Part shown: piece after piece, positions 21,680 through 29,842 of the stretch
Layout of the letters: each line of letters starts with the position of its first letter
Numbering within the stretch: position 1 is the first letter of the stretch
Assembly: GCA_024401115.1 (NCBI GenBank)
Contig: JAKSLP010000023.1
Location: 1 to 41,478, forward strand
DNA from: Bacteroidaceae bacterium
Lineage (GTDB): Bacteria; Bacteroidota; Bacteroidia; Bacteroidales; Bacteroidaceae
DNA length: 41,478 nucleotides
Reading direction: 5' to 3'
Translations under genes and position numbers: made by a program
Notes under the pieces: model-generated
Told to the model about the DNA's origin: nothing
The model's database searches: none
Seen by the model: the letters and a program-made list of their open reading frames with translations, nothing else

Positions 21680-22999
21680 ATGATATTACAACTTCTGTTT
21701 GTATTAGTTGCCATTATAGTGGGTGCCCGTTTAGGCGGTATCGGCTTGGGTGTAATGGGAGGATTAGGCTTGGCTGTCCTGACATTTGTGTTTGGCTTGC
21801 AACCTACAGCACCTCCTATCGATGTAATGCTGATGATTGCTGCTGTTATTGCGGCTGCTTCATGTATGCAGGCAGCGGGTGGTTTGGATTACATGGTGCA
21901 TCTGGCCGAAAAACTGTTGCGTTCACATCCTTCACGTGTAACTCTGTTGAGTCCATTGGTGACTTACACGTTCACCTTTTTGGCAGGAACAGGTCATGTG
22001 GCTTATAGCGTTTTGCCGGTCATTGCCGAGGTGGCACGTGAGAGTAAGATTCGCCCTGAACGTCCGTTGGGTATTGCCGTGATTGCTTCCCAGCAGGCCA
22101 TTACCGCCAGCCCTATTTCTGCAGCTACAGTTGCCTTGTTAGGATTGCTTTCCGGATTTGATATTACCTTATTTGACATTCTGATCATCACTGTTCCTGC
22201 CACTCTTATTGGAGTTTTGGTGGGTGCATTCTGTTCTTTGCGTGTGGGCAAGGAACTGATGTCTGATCCGGAATACCTGCGTAGAGTGGAGGAGGGAATG
22301 ATTGAAGTGGCAAAGCCTTATGAGAATGTAGCCTATTTCAAGGGTGACCGTAAGGCTGTGTTGTCTTTGTGCATATTCCTGTTGGCAACCCTGTTGATTG
22401 TCCTGTTCGGTTCCATTCCTTCTTTACGTCCTGCATTCGAGGTGGACGGAGTAATGAAATCACTGGATATGCCTTTGGCTATCGAGATTATCATGCTTTC
22501 TGCTGCTGCATTGATTTTGCTGTTTACCGGAATTAATGGTATGAAAGCTGCTCAGGATTCTGTATTCTCGGCTGGTATGCAAGCGGTTATCGCTCTGTTT
22601 GGTATAGCATGGATGGGTGATACCTTCATTAAGGGTAATCTGGAACAGCTTACTGATTCCATTCAGGGTATTGTCTTGCAGATGCCATGGCTGTTCTGTC
22701 TGGCCTTATTTGTGATGTCCATACTGCTGTACAGCCAGGCTGCCACTGTCCGTGCCATCATGCCATTGGGAATAGCCCTTGGCTTGTCGCCTTATCTGCT
22801 GATTGCTCTATTCCCAGCGGTAAACGGTTACTTCTTCATTCCGAATTATCCTACCGTGGTGGCTGCCATCAACTTTGACCGCACAGGAACTACCGGTATC
22901 GGTAAGTACCTGCTGAATCACTCCTTTATGATGCCAGGATTGGTGGCAACCGGTGTGGCTTTGGTCATTGGCGTGCTGATTAGCAATGTTCTGTATTAA
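21680..22999 (+). CDS. Anaerobic C4-dicarboxylate transporter (Dcu family)
   Basis: A 439-residue inner-membrane antiporter for fumarate, malate, aspartate and succinate, of the DcuA/DcuB family. About ten to twelve hydrophobic helices run along the whole chain. Typical Dcu segments are ARLGGIGLGVMGGLGLAVL, the helix containing AASCMQAAGGLDYMV, TFLAGTGHVAYSVLPVI and ASQQAITASPISAATVALLG. A fumarate-respiring anaerobe would use it to export succinate. It probably shares the DnaJ-like gene's promoter. The 3' end overlaps the convergent nucleotidyltransferase gene by 20 bp. DcuA and DcuB cannot be separated by sight. Confidence 0.92.
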   Translation: MILQLLFVLVAIIVGARLGGIGLGVMGGLGLAVLTFVFGLQPTAPPIDVMLMIAAVIAAASCMQAAGGLDYMVHLAEKLLRSHPSRVTLLSPLVTYTFTFLAGTGHVAYSVLPVIAEVARESKIRPERPLGIAVIASQQAITASPISAATVALLGLLSGFDITLFDILIITVPATLIGVLVGAFCSLRVGKELMSDPEYLRRVEEGMIEVAKPYENVAYFKGDRKAVLSLCIFLLATLLIVLFGSIPSLRPAFEVDGVMKSLDMPLAIEIIMLSAAALILLFTGINGMKAAQDSVFSAGMQAVIALFGIAWMGDTFIKGNLEQLTDSIQGIVLQMPWLFCLALFVMSILLYSQAATVRAIMPLGIALGLSPYLLIALFPAVNGYFFIPNYPTVVAAINFDRTGTTGIGKYLLNHSFMMPGLVATGVALVIGVLISNVLY

Positions 23000-24275
23000 G
23001 TTTCTGTAGTATTTCCTGCTTGGTAATCTTCGGATTCTCAAAGCACATTGATAAAGCCCGGTTCATGAATTCACGGATTTGTGGACCGGGTTTCAGTTGC
23101 AGCGCCTCCATGATGTCTTTGCCATTGACGGGTAAGACCAATGAAAAACAATCAGTTCCCTCTCGTTTCATTTGTTGGCAACGCACATCAATAGCTTGCA
23201 CCAGTTCCTTCCGGTTGGGCATGAGGTAAGTGCATCTGCCATCCAGTAAATTTAGAATCTGTCCGGCATCTTTTCCCCATTCATATTGCAATTTTCGTAA
23301 TTCCATGTCCGAAATGTTACCATCTATAGGGTCCAAATCGTGAACATGGAGATGCAGATTCTGCACTTTCTTTTGGATTTCCAGGGTAAAGTTCATTCGT
23401 CTTAAGGCTGCTTGAGCCTCATTCCAGGTAAACTGTTGCATAAAAGCAGCCAACTTCATGTCCAAACCACCATTCGCTTTACTGACTGCATTTAGCAGAT
23501 TAGCCCAGACCGGTTTGTCTTCTGCCAAGCCCATCCATTCTGGTAAGACTAACGGGAGTAATCCTGTATCCGAGAGCAGTTGCATGGCATAATCTGGATT
23601 CGGATCACAAAGCATGCGACTTATCTCATCCGTAATTCTGTCTTGGGTGATGGTTTGTATGCGTGGAGCACAGTCTTTCAGGCCTTGTAAAGTGTCAGGT
23701 TCAATCTTCCATCCGAAACGGGAGGCAAAACGAACCACACGGAGCAAACGCAAACCGTCTTCATCAAAGGTAATAAACGGTTCGCGGGGGGTACGGATGA
23801 TATGCTGTTTCAAATCCGACAGGCCATGACCTGTAATATCCACAATTTCACCGGTAGAAATGTTCTTGTACAGGGCGTTGATGGTCAAGTCCCTGCGGAA
23901 ACAATCGTCCTGAATAGGAGCAAATCCGGTTACAGGATTACGGCTGTCCCTGTTTTCGTAACGTTCCTGTCGGGTTTGTACACATTCCAGCTCGATGTCC
24001 GGAAAAGATGCCAGATGAAAGCGTGCAATGCCGTATGCTTGAAATAATTCGGGATGGCTTCTCTTTCGGTATGTATTCTGCTGATGCGTGATGAACAGCG
24101 CCAGTTTGATGCCTCCATCAGGAATATCCACACAGATGTCGATGTCCTTTACGGGATGTACCATCAACTCATCGCGCACAATTCCTCCTACCATGAAAAC
24201 ATGGTTCTCAAACTCTGTTCCGGCAATCAATTGACGGATTTCCTGGAGGATTTGGTCTTTTTGTGTGGCGGTCAT
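22980..24275 (-). CDS. CCA-adding enzyme-type tRNA nucleotidyltransferase
   Basis: Class II nucleotidyltransferase of the CCA tRNA nucleotidyltransferase / poly(A) polymerase family; adds or repairs the 3' CCA of tRNA. The head domain shows FMVGGIVRDELM, KDIDICVD with the two metal-binding Asp, and DDCFRRDLTINAL, followed by DEDGLRLLRVVRFASRF. The rest is the helical neck, body and tail; no HD phosphohydrolase motif stands out. The start is placed at 24275 (MTATQKDQI): the in-frame start at 24329 lies upstream of the TAACTTTG box. 431 residues. A-adding or poly(A) activity alone is an alternative. Confidence 0.9.
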   Translation of the reverse strand: MTATQKDQILQEIRQLIAGTEFENHVFMVGGIVRDELMVHPVKDIDICVDIPDGGIKLALFITHQQNTYRKRSHPELFQAYGIARFHLASFPDIELECVQTRQERYENRDSRNPVTGFAPIQDDCFRRDLTINALYKNISTGEIVDITGHGLSDLKQHIIRTPREPFITFDEDGLRLLRVVRFASRFGWKIEPDTLQGLKDCAPRIQTITQDRITDEISRMLCDPNPDYAMQLLSDTGLLPLVLPEWMGLAEDKPVWANLLNAVSKANGGLDMKLAAFMQQFTWNEAQAALRRMNFTLEIQKKVQNLHLHVHDLDPIDGNISDMELRKLQYEWGKDAGQILNLLDGRCTYLMPNRKELVQAIDVRCQQMKREGTDCFSLVLPVNGKDIMEALQLKPGPQIREFMNRALSMCFENPKITKQEILQKLNTEHC

Positions 24276-24301
24276 AACTGATTTGTATCGAAAAGATAGT
24301 G

Positions 24302-24309
24302 CAAAGTTA
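24302..24309 (-). promoter_or_regulatory. -7 promoter box of the tRNA nucleotidyltransferase gene
   Basis: TAACTTTG on the minus strand matches TAnnTTTG and ends 26 nt before the ATG at 24275. Confidence 0.6.
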
Positions 24310-24320
24310 ATGCTTTTTCT

Positions 24321-24350
24321 TTTGGGCATGAAAAAAAAGCATTACCTTTG
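24321..24350 (+). promoter_or_regulatory. Promoter of the Nif3-like / zinc-ribbon operon
   Basis: TTTG at 24321-24324, an 18-nt spacer, TACCTTTG at 24343-24350, then 19 nt to the ATG at 24370. It lies back to back with the divergent promoter at 24302-24309. Confidence 0.75.
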
Positions 24351-24369
24351 CATCGAAATTCGGAAAAGA

Positions 24370-25155
24370 ATGAAAATTAAGGAAGTGTTGAACGCCCTTG
24401 AACGTTTCGCGCCTCTGCCCTTGCAAGACAGCTACGATAATGCCGGAATGCAAGTTGGATTAACAGATGCGGAAGTTTCAGGGGCATTATTGTGTCTTGA
24501 CGTCACTGAACCGGTGATTGATGAGGCTGTACAATTGGGTTGCAACCTGATTGTTTCTCATCATCCCTTGATTTTCCGTGGGCTGAAAAGCATTACTGGT
24601 TCCACTTATGTGGAGCGTTGCGTCATGAAGGCCATTCAGGCGGGAATTGTCATCTTCTCGGCCCATACCAATTTGGACAATGCTCCTCAGGGGGTGAGTT
24701 ATAAGATGGCGGAGAAACTGGGAATGAAGGATGTGACCGTTCTGCAGCCGGAATCGTCCTCATTGTGTCAGGATGCCGGAGCTGGTGTTATCGGTTATTT
24801 ACCGGAGCCCTCATCAGTAGAGGATTTCCTTCATCAGGTAAAAGATACATTCGGCGTGGGATGCGTGTTGCACAATAAATCCAACCACCAGACTATCAGT
24901 AAGGTAGCTTTGTGTGGAGGTGCCGGAAGTTTCCTGGCTTCGGTGGCAGAGGCCCAACAGGCAGATGCTTTCGTAACCGGTGAAATCAAGTATCATGACT
25001 TTTTCGGACATGAAAACCTGCTGATGGCTGCAATAGGCCATTATGAGAGTGAACAGTATACATTGGAAATATTTAAAACAATAATAGGTGAGGCATTCCC
25101 GGAGTTGCCTGTATATGCTACAACGGTAATGACCAACCCCATCAACTATTTATAA
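24370..25155 (+). CDS. Nif3-like dinuclear-metal-centre protein (YbgI/YqfO family)
   Basis: A 261-residue member of the conserved Nif3 family, hexameric toroids with a dinuclear metal site; some members have been linked to GTP cyclohydrolase-like activity, but the role is unsettled. Signatures: PLPLQDSYDNAGMQVG at the N-terminus, VSHHPLIFRGL with paired metal-binding His, FSAHTNLDNA, and IGHYESEQYTLEI near the end. The start is 24370 (MKIKEVLNAL), 19 nt after the promoter; the frame is open upstream but crosses it. Short form, without the PII-like insert of longer relatives. It lies 3 nt upstream of the zinc-ribbon gene, a neighbour pair seen in many Bacteroidota. Confidence 0.92.
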   Translation: MKIKEVLNALERFAPLPLQDSYDNAGMQVGLTDAEVSGALLCLDVTEPVIDEAVQLGCNLIVSHHPLIFRGLKSITGSTYVERCVMKAIQAGIVIFSAHTNLDNAPQGVSYKMAEKLGMKDVTVLQPESSSLCQDAGAGVIGYLPEPSSVEDFLHQVKDTFGVGCVLHNKSNHQTISKVALCGGAGSFLASVAEAQQADAFVTGEIKYHDFFGHENLLMAAIGHYESEQYTLEIFKTIIGEAFPELPVYATTVMTNPINYL

Positions 25156-25158
25156 ATT

Positions 25159-25986
25159 ATGGCTAAAGAAAAGAAAGAAACAACGGATTTGACCGTAGAG
25201 GAAAGACTGAAAGCTTTGTATCAGTTGCAGAGTCTGTTGTCAGAAATCGACAAGATTAAGACCTTGCGTGGTGAGTTGCCATTGGAGGTTCAGGATCTGG
25301 AGGAGGAGATTGAGGGCTTGCAGACCCGTCAGGAAAAGATTACTTCAGACATTGAGGAATTGCGTGCCGCTATCAACGAGAAGCGTAATGACATCAACGA
25401 GGCAGAGTCACTGATTGCACGTTATAAGGACCAGTTGGATAATGTTCGCAATAACCGTGAGTATGACACTTTGACCAAGGAAATCGAGTTTCAGACTTTG
25501 GAGATTGAATTGGCAAACAAGCGCATCCGTGAGGGTAACCAGCAGATTGGTGTCAAGAACGAGGAACTGATGAAGAGCCGTGAGGCTTTGGAGGAGCGTA
25601 AGGAAGATTTGGAGGCAAAGCGCGCTGAATTGGAGGATATCGTTTCTGAGACCAAGGCAGAGGAGGAGAAACTTCGTGAGAAGGCACGTCAGTTGGAGAT
25701 TACCATCGAGCCACGTCTGCTGACAGCATTCAAGCGTATCCGTAAGAATTCACGCAACGGCTTGGGCGTTGTTTACGTTCAGCGCGATGCATGTGGCGGT
25801 TGCTTCAACAAGATTCCACCTCAGCGCCAGTTGGATATCCGCATGCGTAAGAAGATTATCGTTTGTGAGTATTGCGGTCGTATCATGGTTGACCCAGAGT
25901 TGGCTGGTGTTCAGACTTCGGCTCCTGTAGCAGAGGAGAAGCCAACACGCAAGAAGCGTTCAATCCGTCGCAAGACAGAGGAATAA
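25159..25986 (+). CDS. Coiled-coil protein with C4 zinc ribbon (CT398/DUF164-like)
   Basis: A 275-residue cytoplasmic protein. About residues 15-195 form a long, highly charged coiled coil (LSEIDKIKTLRGELPLEVQ onward, rich in Glu/Lys heptads). About residues 200-240 form a zinc ribbon with two Cys pairs, CGGC in VQRDACGGCFNKIPPQ and CEYC in IVCEYCGRIMVDPEL. The C-terminus is a basic tail (RKKRSIRRK). This layout is the C4-type zinc-ribbon family often paired with Nif3; proposed roles include binding sigma-54 or RNA, none certain. Co-transcribed with the Nif3-like gene, 3 nt apart, and followed by a strong terminator. Confidence 0.9.
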   Translation: MAKEKKETTDLTVEERLKALYQLQSLLSEIDKIKTLRGELPLEVQDLEEEIEGLQTRQEKITSDIEELRAAINEKRNDINEAESLIARYKDQLDNVRNNREYDTLTKEIEFQTLEIELANKRIREGNQQIGVKNEELMKSREALEERKEDLEAKRAELEDIVSETKAEEEKLREKARQLEITIEPRLLTAFKRIRKNSRNGLGVVYVQRDACGGCFNKIPPQRQLDIRMRKKIIVCEYCGRIMVDPELAGVQTSAPVAEEKPTRKKRSIRRKTEE

Positions 25987-25993
25987 AATACAG

Positions 25994-26016
25994 AAGGCTG
26001 CCGTTTAGGCAGCCTT
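25994..26016. terminator. Bidirectional terminator between the zinc-ribbon and symporter genes
   Basis: Perfect 9-bp stem AAGGCTGCC / GGCAGCCTT with loop GTTTA and a T-rich tail ATTTTTT. The symporter stop codon (26005-26007) is in the loop. Confidence 0.85.
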
Positions 26017-27462
26017 TATTTTTTGTGTCATCCAAAGACCGAAGCAAGTCAATGCACCATTAAACATCAACAGTTCATAACCAAACTGATATCCGGTGGT
26101 TTGAGCAGTGACCCATTGAATCAGGTAGCAGATAAAGGGTGACGCTATGGTGACAAAAGGTACAAACTTGTCTGTAGGATGTATCTTGGTAAATATTCCG
26201 GCAAAGTAAAGACCCAGTAACGGTCCGTAAGTATAGCTGGCCAGTGTATAGATGGCATCAATGACACTGTTGCTTCCGATCGATTTGACAATCAGGATAA
26301 ACAGGACGAAAACAGCCATCATGCCGATGTGAACGATTTTACGGATTTGTTCAGGGGTGCGCTTTTCCAATAGGCGGGAAGGGCGCTCCTTGTTCTCGAT
26401 TTCCAAAATGTCAATGCAGAAACTGGTAGAAAGCGCTGTCAATGCCGAATCGGCACTGGAGAAAGCAGATGCAATAATTCCGACCGTAAAGAACACCAGG
26501 GTGACCTCGCCCATCTGTCCACTGGCAATGAAGCCTGGCAGCAGATTGTCCGCAATGTCAGGAAGGGGAGTTCCGGTCTGATTGTATAGCATAACCATCA
26601 TAACACCCAATGTCATAACCAACAAATTTACAGGGGTGAACAGAAAACCGGATAGGCACATGTCCTTTTGTGCAGAGCGTAAATCCTTGCAAGTAAGGTT
26701 TTTCTGCATCATATCCTGATCCAATCCCGTCATGACGATGACGATAAATATTCCGCTCAGGAACTGCTTCCAGAAGTATTGGCGCGAAGTCCAGTCGTCA
26801 AATTCAAAGATGCGGCTATGAGGGTTATTCCATACAGCAGAATATGCGCTTCCAAAATCCATTCCCAGTAAGTCTATAGCCTTATATATAATAAGGACAA
26901 TAGTGATCAGAAAGCAGGTGGTCTGAAGAGTGTCGGTCCATACAAGGGTCTTGATGCCGCTGTTTCGGGTGTATAGCCAGATAAGAACCAGTGTGCCGAT
27001 AACCGTTAGGATATATGGAATACCGTATTGGTCAAACACATATTCCTGAAGTATCAGGCAAACAAGGTAGAGTCGGACGGCTGCTCCCGTCAGTTTGGAA
27101 AGTAGGAAAAAGGATGCACCGGTCTTGTAACTGGTGTGCCCAAAACGCTTGTCCAAATAAGTATAGATGGATGTCAGGTTCAGTTTGTAATAAATCGGCA
27201 GTAGAATAAAGGCTACAGCTGCATAGCCCAAGATATAACCTATGCACATCTGTATATAGGTCATGTCGCTTCCGATAACCATTCCGGGGACACTCACAAA
27301 TGTAACACCGGAAACACTGGCACCGATCATTCCAAATGCCACTAATGGCCATGGGGACTGTCTGTTTCCTCTAAAAAAGGCATCGTTTCCTCCCTTACCT
27401 GTCAGGTGGGAGATGAGGAGAAGCAGGCAAAAATAAAGTATGGTGGTAATTAAAATTGTCAT
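26005..27462 (-). CDS. Sodium:solute symporter family transporter
   Basis: A 485-residue SSS-family inner-membrane transporter with about 13 hydrophobic helices. Helix 1 region: MTILITTILYFCLLLLISH; then DAFFRGNRQSPWPLVAFGMIGASVSGVTFVSVPG, a typical SSS opening with the Na-site region. Later features are GLDQDMMQKNLTCKD and ASAFSSADSALTALSTSF, the conserved helix-8 Ser/Ala-rich sodium-site motif. Substrate (sugar, sialic acid, amino acid) cannot be told. The start is placed at 27462; a longer in-frame start at 27504 is upstream of the TATCTTTG box at 27491-27498. Monocistronic, with a bidirectional terminator at its end. Confidence 0.9.
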   Translation of the reverse strand: MTILITTILYFCLLLLISHLTGKGGNDAFFRGNRQSPWPLVAFGMIGASVSGVTFVSVPGMVIGSDMTYIQMCIGYILGYAAVAFILLPIYYKLNLTSIYTYLDKRFGHTSYKTGASFFLLSKLTGAAVRLYLVCLILQEYVFDQYGIPYILTVIGTLVLIWLYTRNSGIKTLVWTDTLQTTCFLITIVLIIYKAIDLLGMDFGSAYSAVWNNPHSRIFEFDDWTSRQYFWKQFLSGIFIVIVMTGLDQDMMQKNLTCKDLRSAQKDMCLSGFLFTPVNLLVMTLGVMMVMLYNQTGTPLPDIADNLLPGFIASGQMGEVTLVFFTVGIIASAFSSADSALTALSTSFCIDILEIENKERPSRLLEKRTPEQIRKIVHIGMMAVFVLFILIVKSIGSNSVIDAIYTLASYTYGPLLGLYFAGIFTKIHPTDKFVPFVTIASPFICYLIQWVTAQTTGYQFGYELLMFNGALTCFGLWMTQKIKAA

Positions 27463-27490
27463 ATCTCTGCGGGTTTGTTTTTGAACCATG

Positions 27491-27498
27491 CAAAGATA
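27491..27498 (-). promoter_or_regulatory. -7 promoter box of the symporter gene
   Basis: TATCTTTG on the minus strand, 28 nt before the ATG at 27462; it settles the start site. Confidence 0.6.
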
Positions 27499-27533
27499 TG
27501 ACAATTTATCGAAAAGTTAGCAATCTGGAAGAA

Positions 27534-28658
27534 TTACTTCTTGAAGATTCTTTGAGCCAAGTCGTACAGGTTTTGTCTCCAGGCAATCCAAGAGTGACCA
27601 CCTTCTACGTCCATGTATTCGTAGCTGATACCGGCTTCATCAAATACCTTGCGTGTATTCTTTCCGTTGTTGTAAGCAATATCAGTAGGACCGCCCTGGG
27701 TGAAGACGAATTCCTTCCAGTTCTTTTTGATGTCTGGAGCGATGGTCTTCAGAAGTGCAGCTTCTTCGCTGAGATCCTTCTTATTTGGGTTGAAGCTTGA
27801 AGACAATACCCAAACATAGGCAAACTTATCCACATTGTGCAGAGAAACCTCCAGTGTTTCCATACCACCCATAGACAAACCTGCAACGGCACGGTTGTTC
27901 TTATCGGTCAGTACACGGTAATTGCTCTCGATGTATGGAATAATGTCGGTCATCATATCACGGGCAAAGATTGGCACCTCATCGTGAACGTTTGGTCCTT
28001 GGATTGTACCGTTAGGCATAACTACAATCATAGGTTTCATCTTTCCGTCAGCCAACAGATTGTCCAGAATGTTGCATGCTGCACCGGCTGTAGGCCATGA
28101 GGTATCGGTGTCACCACCACCATGAATCAGATACAATACAGGCAGTTTGTCCTTGCCTTTCTCGTAACCGGCAGGTGTCCAAACACGCATGGTACGGGTA
28201 GTGCCGATTTCCTTGCTCTCATAAGTGCGTACTGCAATAGCACCGTGTGGGATATCCTTGCGGTAAGAGAAAAATTCGTTGCCGTTCTCGATCATGGCAA
28301 TTGGACGGTTTTGAGTGGCGATTTCGCTCTTTGGGTCGATAACTGTAACGCCGTCAACGTTGAAAGTATAACGGTAGTGGCCTGCTATTCCCTTTGGCAC
28401 CTCAAAAGTCCAGACACCGTTAGGCTGGGCAGTGGTAATTACCTTGCTGTTTGGATCAAATGGGTTGACTGCTTCACAAGACAAGGTTACCTTACGCGCC
28501 TTTGGTGCATAAATACTGAATACAGTGTTTCCGTTTGGTAAGACTCTAACACTCTGTAAGGTGTCGTTAGGAGTAGGGGTGCGACGGCCCTGAGCCGCAG
28601 CTGGAGTAGCCATTCCCAGAGCGAATGCTACACCTAATAGTAAACTCTTTTTAATCAT
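27534..28658 (-). CDS. Secreted esterase, CE1/feruloyl-esterase-like, with N-terminal E-set domain
   Basis: A 374-residue secreted protein. MIKKSLLLGVAFALGMATPAAAQ is a Sec signal peptide. About residues 35-120 form an early-set (CBM48-like) beta domain (GNTVFSIYAPKARKVTLS, then WTFEVPKGIAGHYRYTFNVDG). About residues 135-374 form an alpha/beta hydrolase of the esterase D / CE1 type, with VLYLIHGGGDTDTSW (oxyanion region), the nucleophile Ser in VAGLSMGGME and a late His in VEGGHSWIAW. CE1 enzymes with this order release ferulate or acetate from xylan and pectin side chains; the actual substrate is inferred. It is periplasmic, monocistronic, divergent from the SDR gene. Confidence 0.88.
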   Translation of the reverse strand: MIKKSLLLGVAFALGMATPAAAQGRRTPTPNDTLQSVRVLPNGNTVFSIYAPKARKVTLSCEAVNPFDPNSKVITTAQPNGVWTFEVPKGIAGHYRYTFNVDGVTVIDPKSEIATQNRPIAMIENGNEFFSYRKDIPHGAIAVRTYESKEIGTTRTMRVWTPAGYEKGKDKLPVLYLIHGGGDTDTSWPTAGAACNILDNLLADGKMKPMIVVMPNGTIQGPNVHDEVPIFARDMMTDIIPYIESNYRVLTDKNNRAVAGLSMGGMETLEVSLHNVDKFAYVWVLSSSFNPNKKDLSEEAALLKTIAPDIKKNWKEFVFTQGGPTDIAYNNGKNTRKVFDEAGISYEYMDVEGGHSWIAWRQNLYDLAQRIFKK

Positions 28659-28687
28659 GATGCGATTTTTGTTTGGTTAAAGTCCGA

Positions 28688-28719
28688 CAAAAATACACTT
28701 ATTCTTTGAGAAAAGCAAC
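28688..28719 (-). promoter_or_regulatory. Promoter of the esterase gene
   Basis: Minus strand: GTTG at 28719-28716 (one mismatch from TTTG), a 20-nt spacer and TATTTTTG at 28695-28688, ending 29 nt before the ATG at 28658. It overlaps the -33 region of the divergent SDR promoter. Confidence 0.55.
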
Positions 28720-28735
28720 TTTTTGCTTAATTTTG
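28705..28735 (+). promoter_or_regulatory. Promoter of the SDR oxidoreductase gene
   Basis: TTTG at 28705-28708, a 19-nt spacer and TAATTTTG at 28728-28735, 29 nt before the ATG at 28765. Confidence 0.75.
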
Positions 28736-28764
28736 CCCGATAATACACATTAATTAATATAGCT

Positions 28765-29538
28765 ATGAAGAATTATTTTGATTTGACAGGCCGTGTTGCA
28801 ATTGTAACCGGCTGTTCCACAGGACTGGGTGTTCAGATGGCTCGCGCTTTGGCCAGCCAGGGTTGTACTATTGTTCCTATTGCACGCCGCTTGGAAAAGT
28901 TGCAGGAAGTTGCTAAGATGCTGACCGAGGAATTTGGTGTTGAGGCTTATCCTATTCGTTGCGATATTACCGATACAGCCAATGTGGATGCTATGGTAAA
29001 GGAAGTGATGGATCGTTTCGGCCGTATTGATGTACTGATTAACAATGCAGGTACCGGTGCCGTTGCTCCTGCTGAGGATATTACTGATGAGCAGTTTGCT
29101 AACGAGATGAACATCGACTTGTTCGGTTCATTCAAGGTAGCTCGTGCCGTTGCAAAGCAGGCAATGATTCCAGCTAAGTATGGCCGTATCATCAATATTG
29201 CTTCTATGTATGGTTTGGTAGGTAACAAGATTGCTCCTGCTTCTCCTTATCATGCTGCAAAGGGTGGTGTTGTGAACATGACACGTGCTTTGGCTGCAGA
29301 GTGGGGTAAGTATGGCATTACCTGTAATTCTATTTGCCCAGGTTATTTCGTTACTCCATTGACAAAGGAGACATTGGATAGTCCTTGGTTCCAGGAGTAT
29401 GCTAAGAACGCTATCCCAGAGGAGCGTTACGGTATTGAGGGCGAGCTGGATACAGCAGCTCTGTTCCTGTCTTCTCCTGCAAGCAGCTATGTAACAGGTA
29501 TTATGGTTCCTGTTGACGGAGGTTATACTTGCATCTAA
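28765..29538 (+). CDS. SDR-family oxidoreductase, gluconate 5-dehydrogenase-like
   Basis: A 257-residue classical short-chain dehydrogenase. It has the nucleotide-binding TGCSTGLG, then VLINNAGTG, the catalytic Ser in NIASMYGLVG, the YxxxK pair in SPYHAAKGG, and the C-terminal ITGxxxxVDGG-type ending (YVTGIMVPVDGGYTCI). The pattern after PIARRLEKL with NADP-compatible Arg residues and the overall match resemble IdnO-like gluconate 5-dehydrogenases, but SDR substrate calls by eye are weak. It has its own promoter and terminator and is monocistronic. Confidence 0.85.
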   Translation: MKNYFDLTGRVAIVTGCSTGLGVQMARALASQGCTIVPIARRLEKLQEVAKMLTEEFGVEAYPIRCDITDTANVDAMVKEVMDRFGRIDVLINNAGTGAVAPAEDITDEQFANEMNIDLFGSFKVARAVAKQAMIPAKYGRIINIASMYGLVGNKIAPASPYHAAKGGVVNMTRALAAEWGKYGITCNSICPGYFVTPLTKETLDSPWFQEYAKNAIPEERYGIEGELDTAALFLSSPASSYVTGIMVPVDGGYTCI

Positions 29539-29545
29539 TGTTAGT

Positions 29546-29578
29546 AGGGCCGGCTCATGAGAGTCGGCCTTTTTTTTC
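29546..29578 (+). terminator. Terminator after the SDR gene
   Basis: Stem GGCCGGCTC / GAGTCGGCC (one G-U pair), loop ATGA, then eight or more T. It isolates the SDR gene from the thiamin operon. Confidence 0.85.
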
Positions 29579-29599
29579 GTGTTAAACTCTGCAAAAACA

Positions 29600-29630
29600 G
29601 TTGGTTTACCGGAAAATAACCGTATTTTTG
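29600..29630 (+). promoter_or_regulatory. Promoter of the thiamin operon
   Basis: GTTG at 29600-29603 (one mismatch from TTTG), a 19-nt spacer and TATTTTTG at 29623-29630. Transcription would begin just ahead of the TPP aptamer. Confidence 0.65.
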
Positions 29631-29647
29631 CATTGATAAACATCATA

Positions 29648-29724
29648 CAGGGGTGCTACTCCAAGTGGAGAGGCTGAGATTTATACCCATTGAACCTGAT
29701 TGCAGGTAATGCTGCCGAAGGGAG
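29648..29724 (+). promoter_or_regulatory. TPP riboswitch aptamer (thi-box)
   Basis: Shows the conserved thi-box blocks in order: AGGGGTGCTACTCC (P1/P2 start), GAGAGGCTGAGAT with the CUGAGA pyrimidine-sensing element, ATACCCATTGAACCTGAT, then AGGTAATGCTGCCGAAGGGA with the pyrophosphate-sensing side. It controls the thiS-thiE-thiG-thiC-thiF-thiH-thiD operon downstream. Confidence 0.96.
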
Positions 29725-29805
29725 AGACGTGATGCAATAGTTGCCATTGGTGGATTTTGTGGAATGTCTCGTATGAAAATGAATGTATAAAGTTGGTATT
29801 GTACC

Positions 29806-29842
29806 CCTCTTGATGAATGTGAAATCATTAAGAGGTTTTTTT
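29806..29842 (+). terminator. Riboswitch-controlled terminator immediately before thiS
   Basis: Eleven-bp stem CCTCTTGATGA / TCATTAAGAGG (one G-U pair), loop ATGTGAAA, then seven T that run directly into the thiS ATG at 29843. The segment GTACCCCT (29801-29808), which overlaps the left arm, is complementary to AGGGGTGC at the 5' edge of the aptamer with one G-U pair. The ligand-free state could therefore use it as an antiterminator; TPP binding would free it. The hairpin touches the start codon, so it could also block translation. Confidence 0.85.

Noticed and set aside
29783..29842. Upstream in-frame start for thiS
   Set aside because: It would translate through the riboswitch terminator stem; the canonical ThiS N-terminus begins at 29843.
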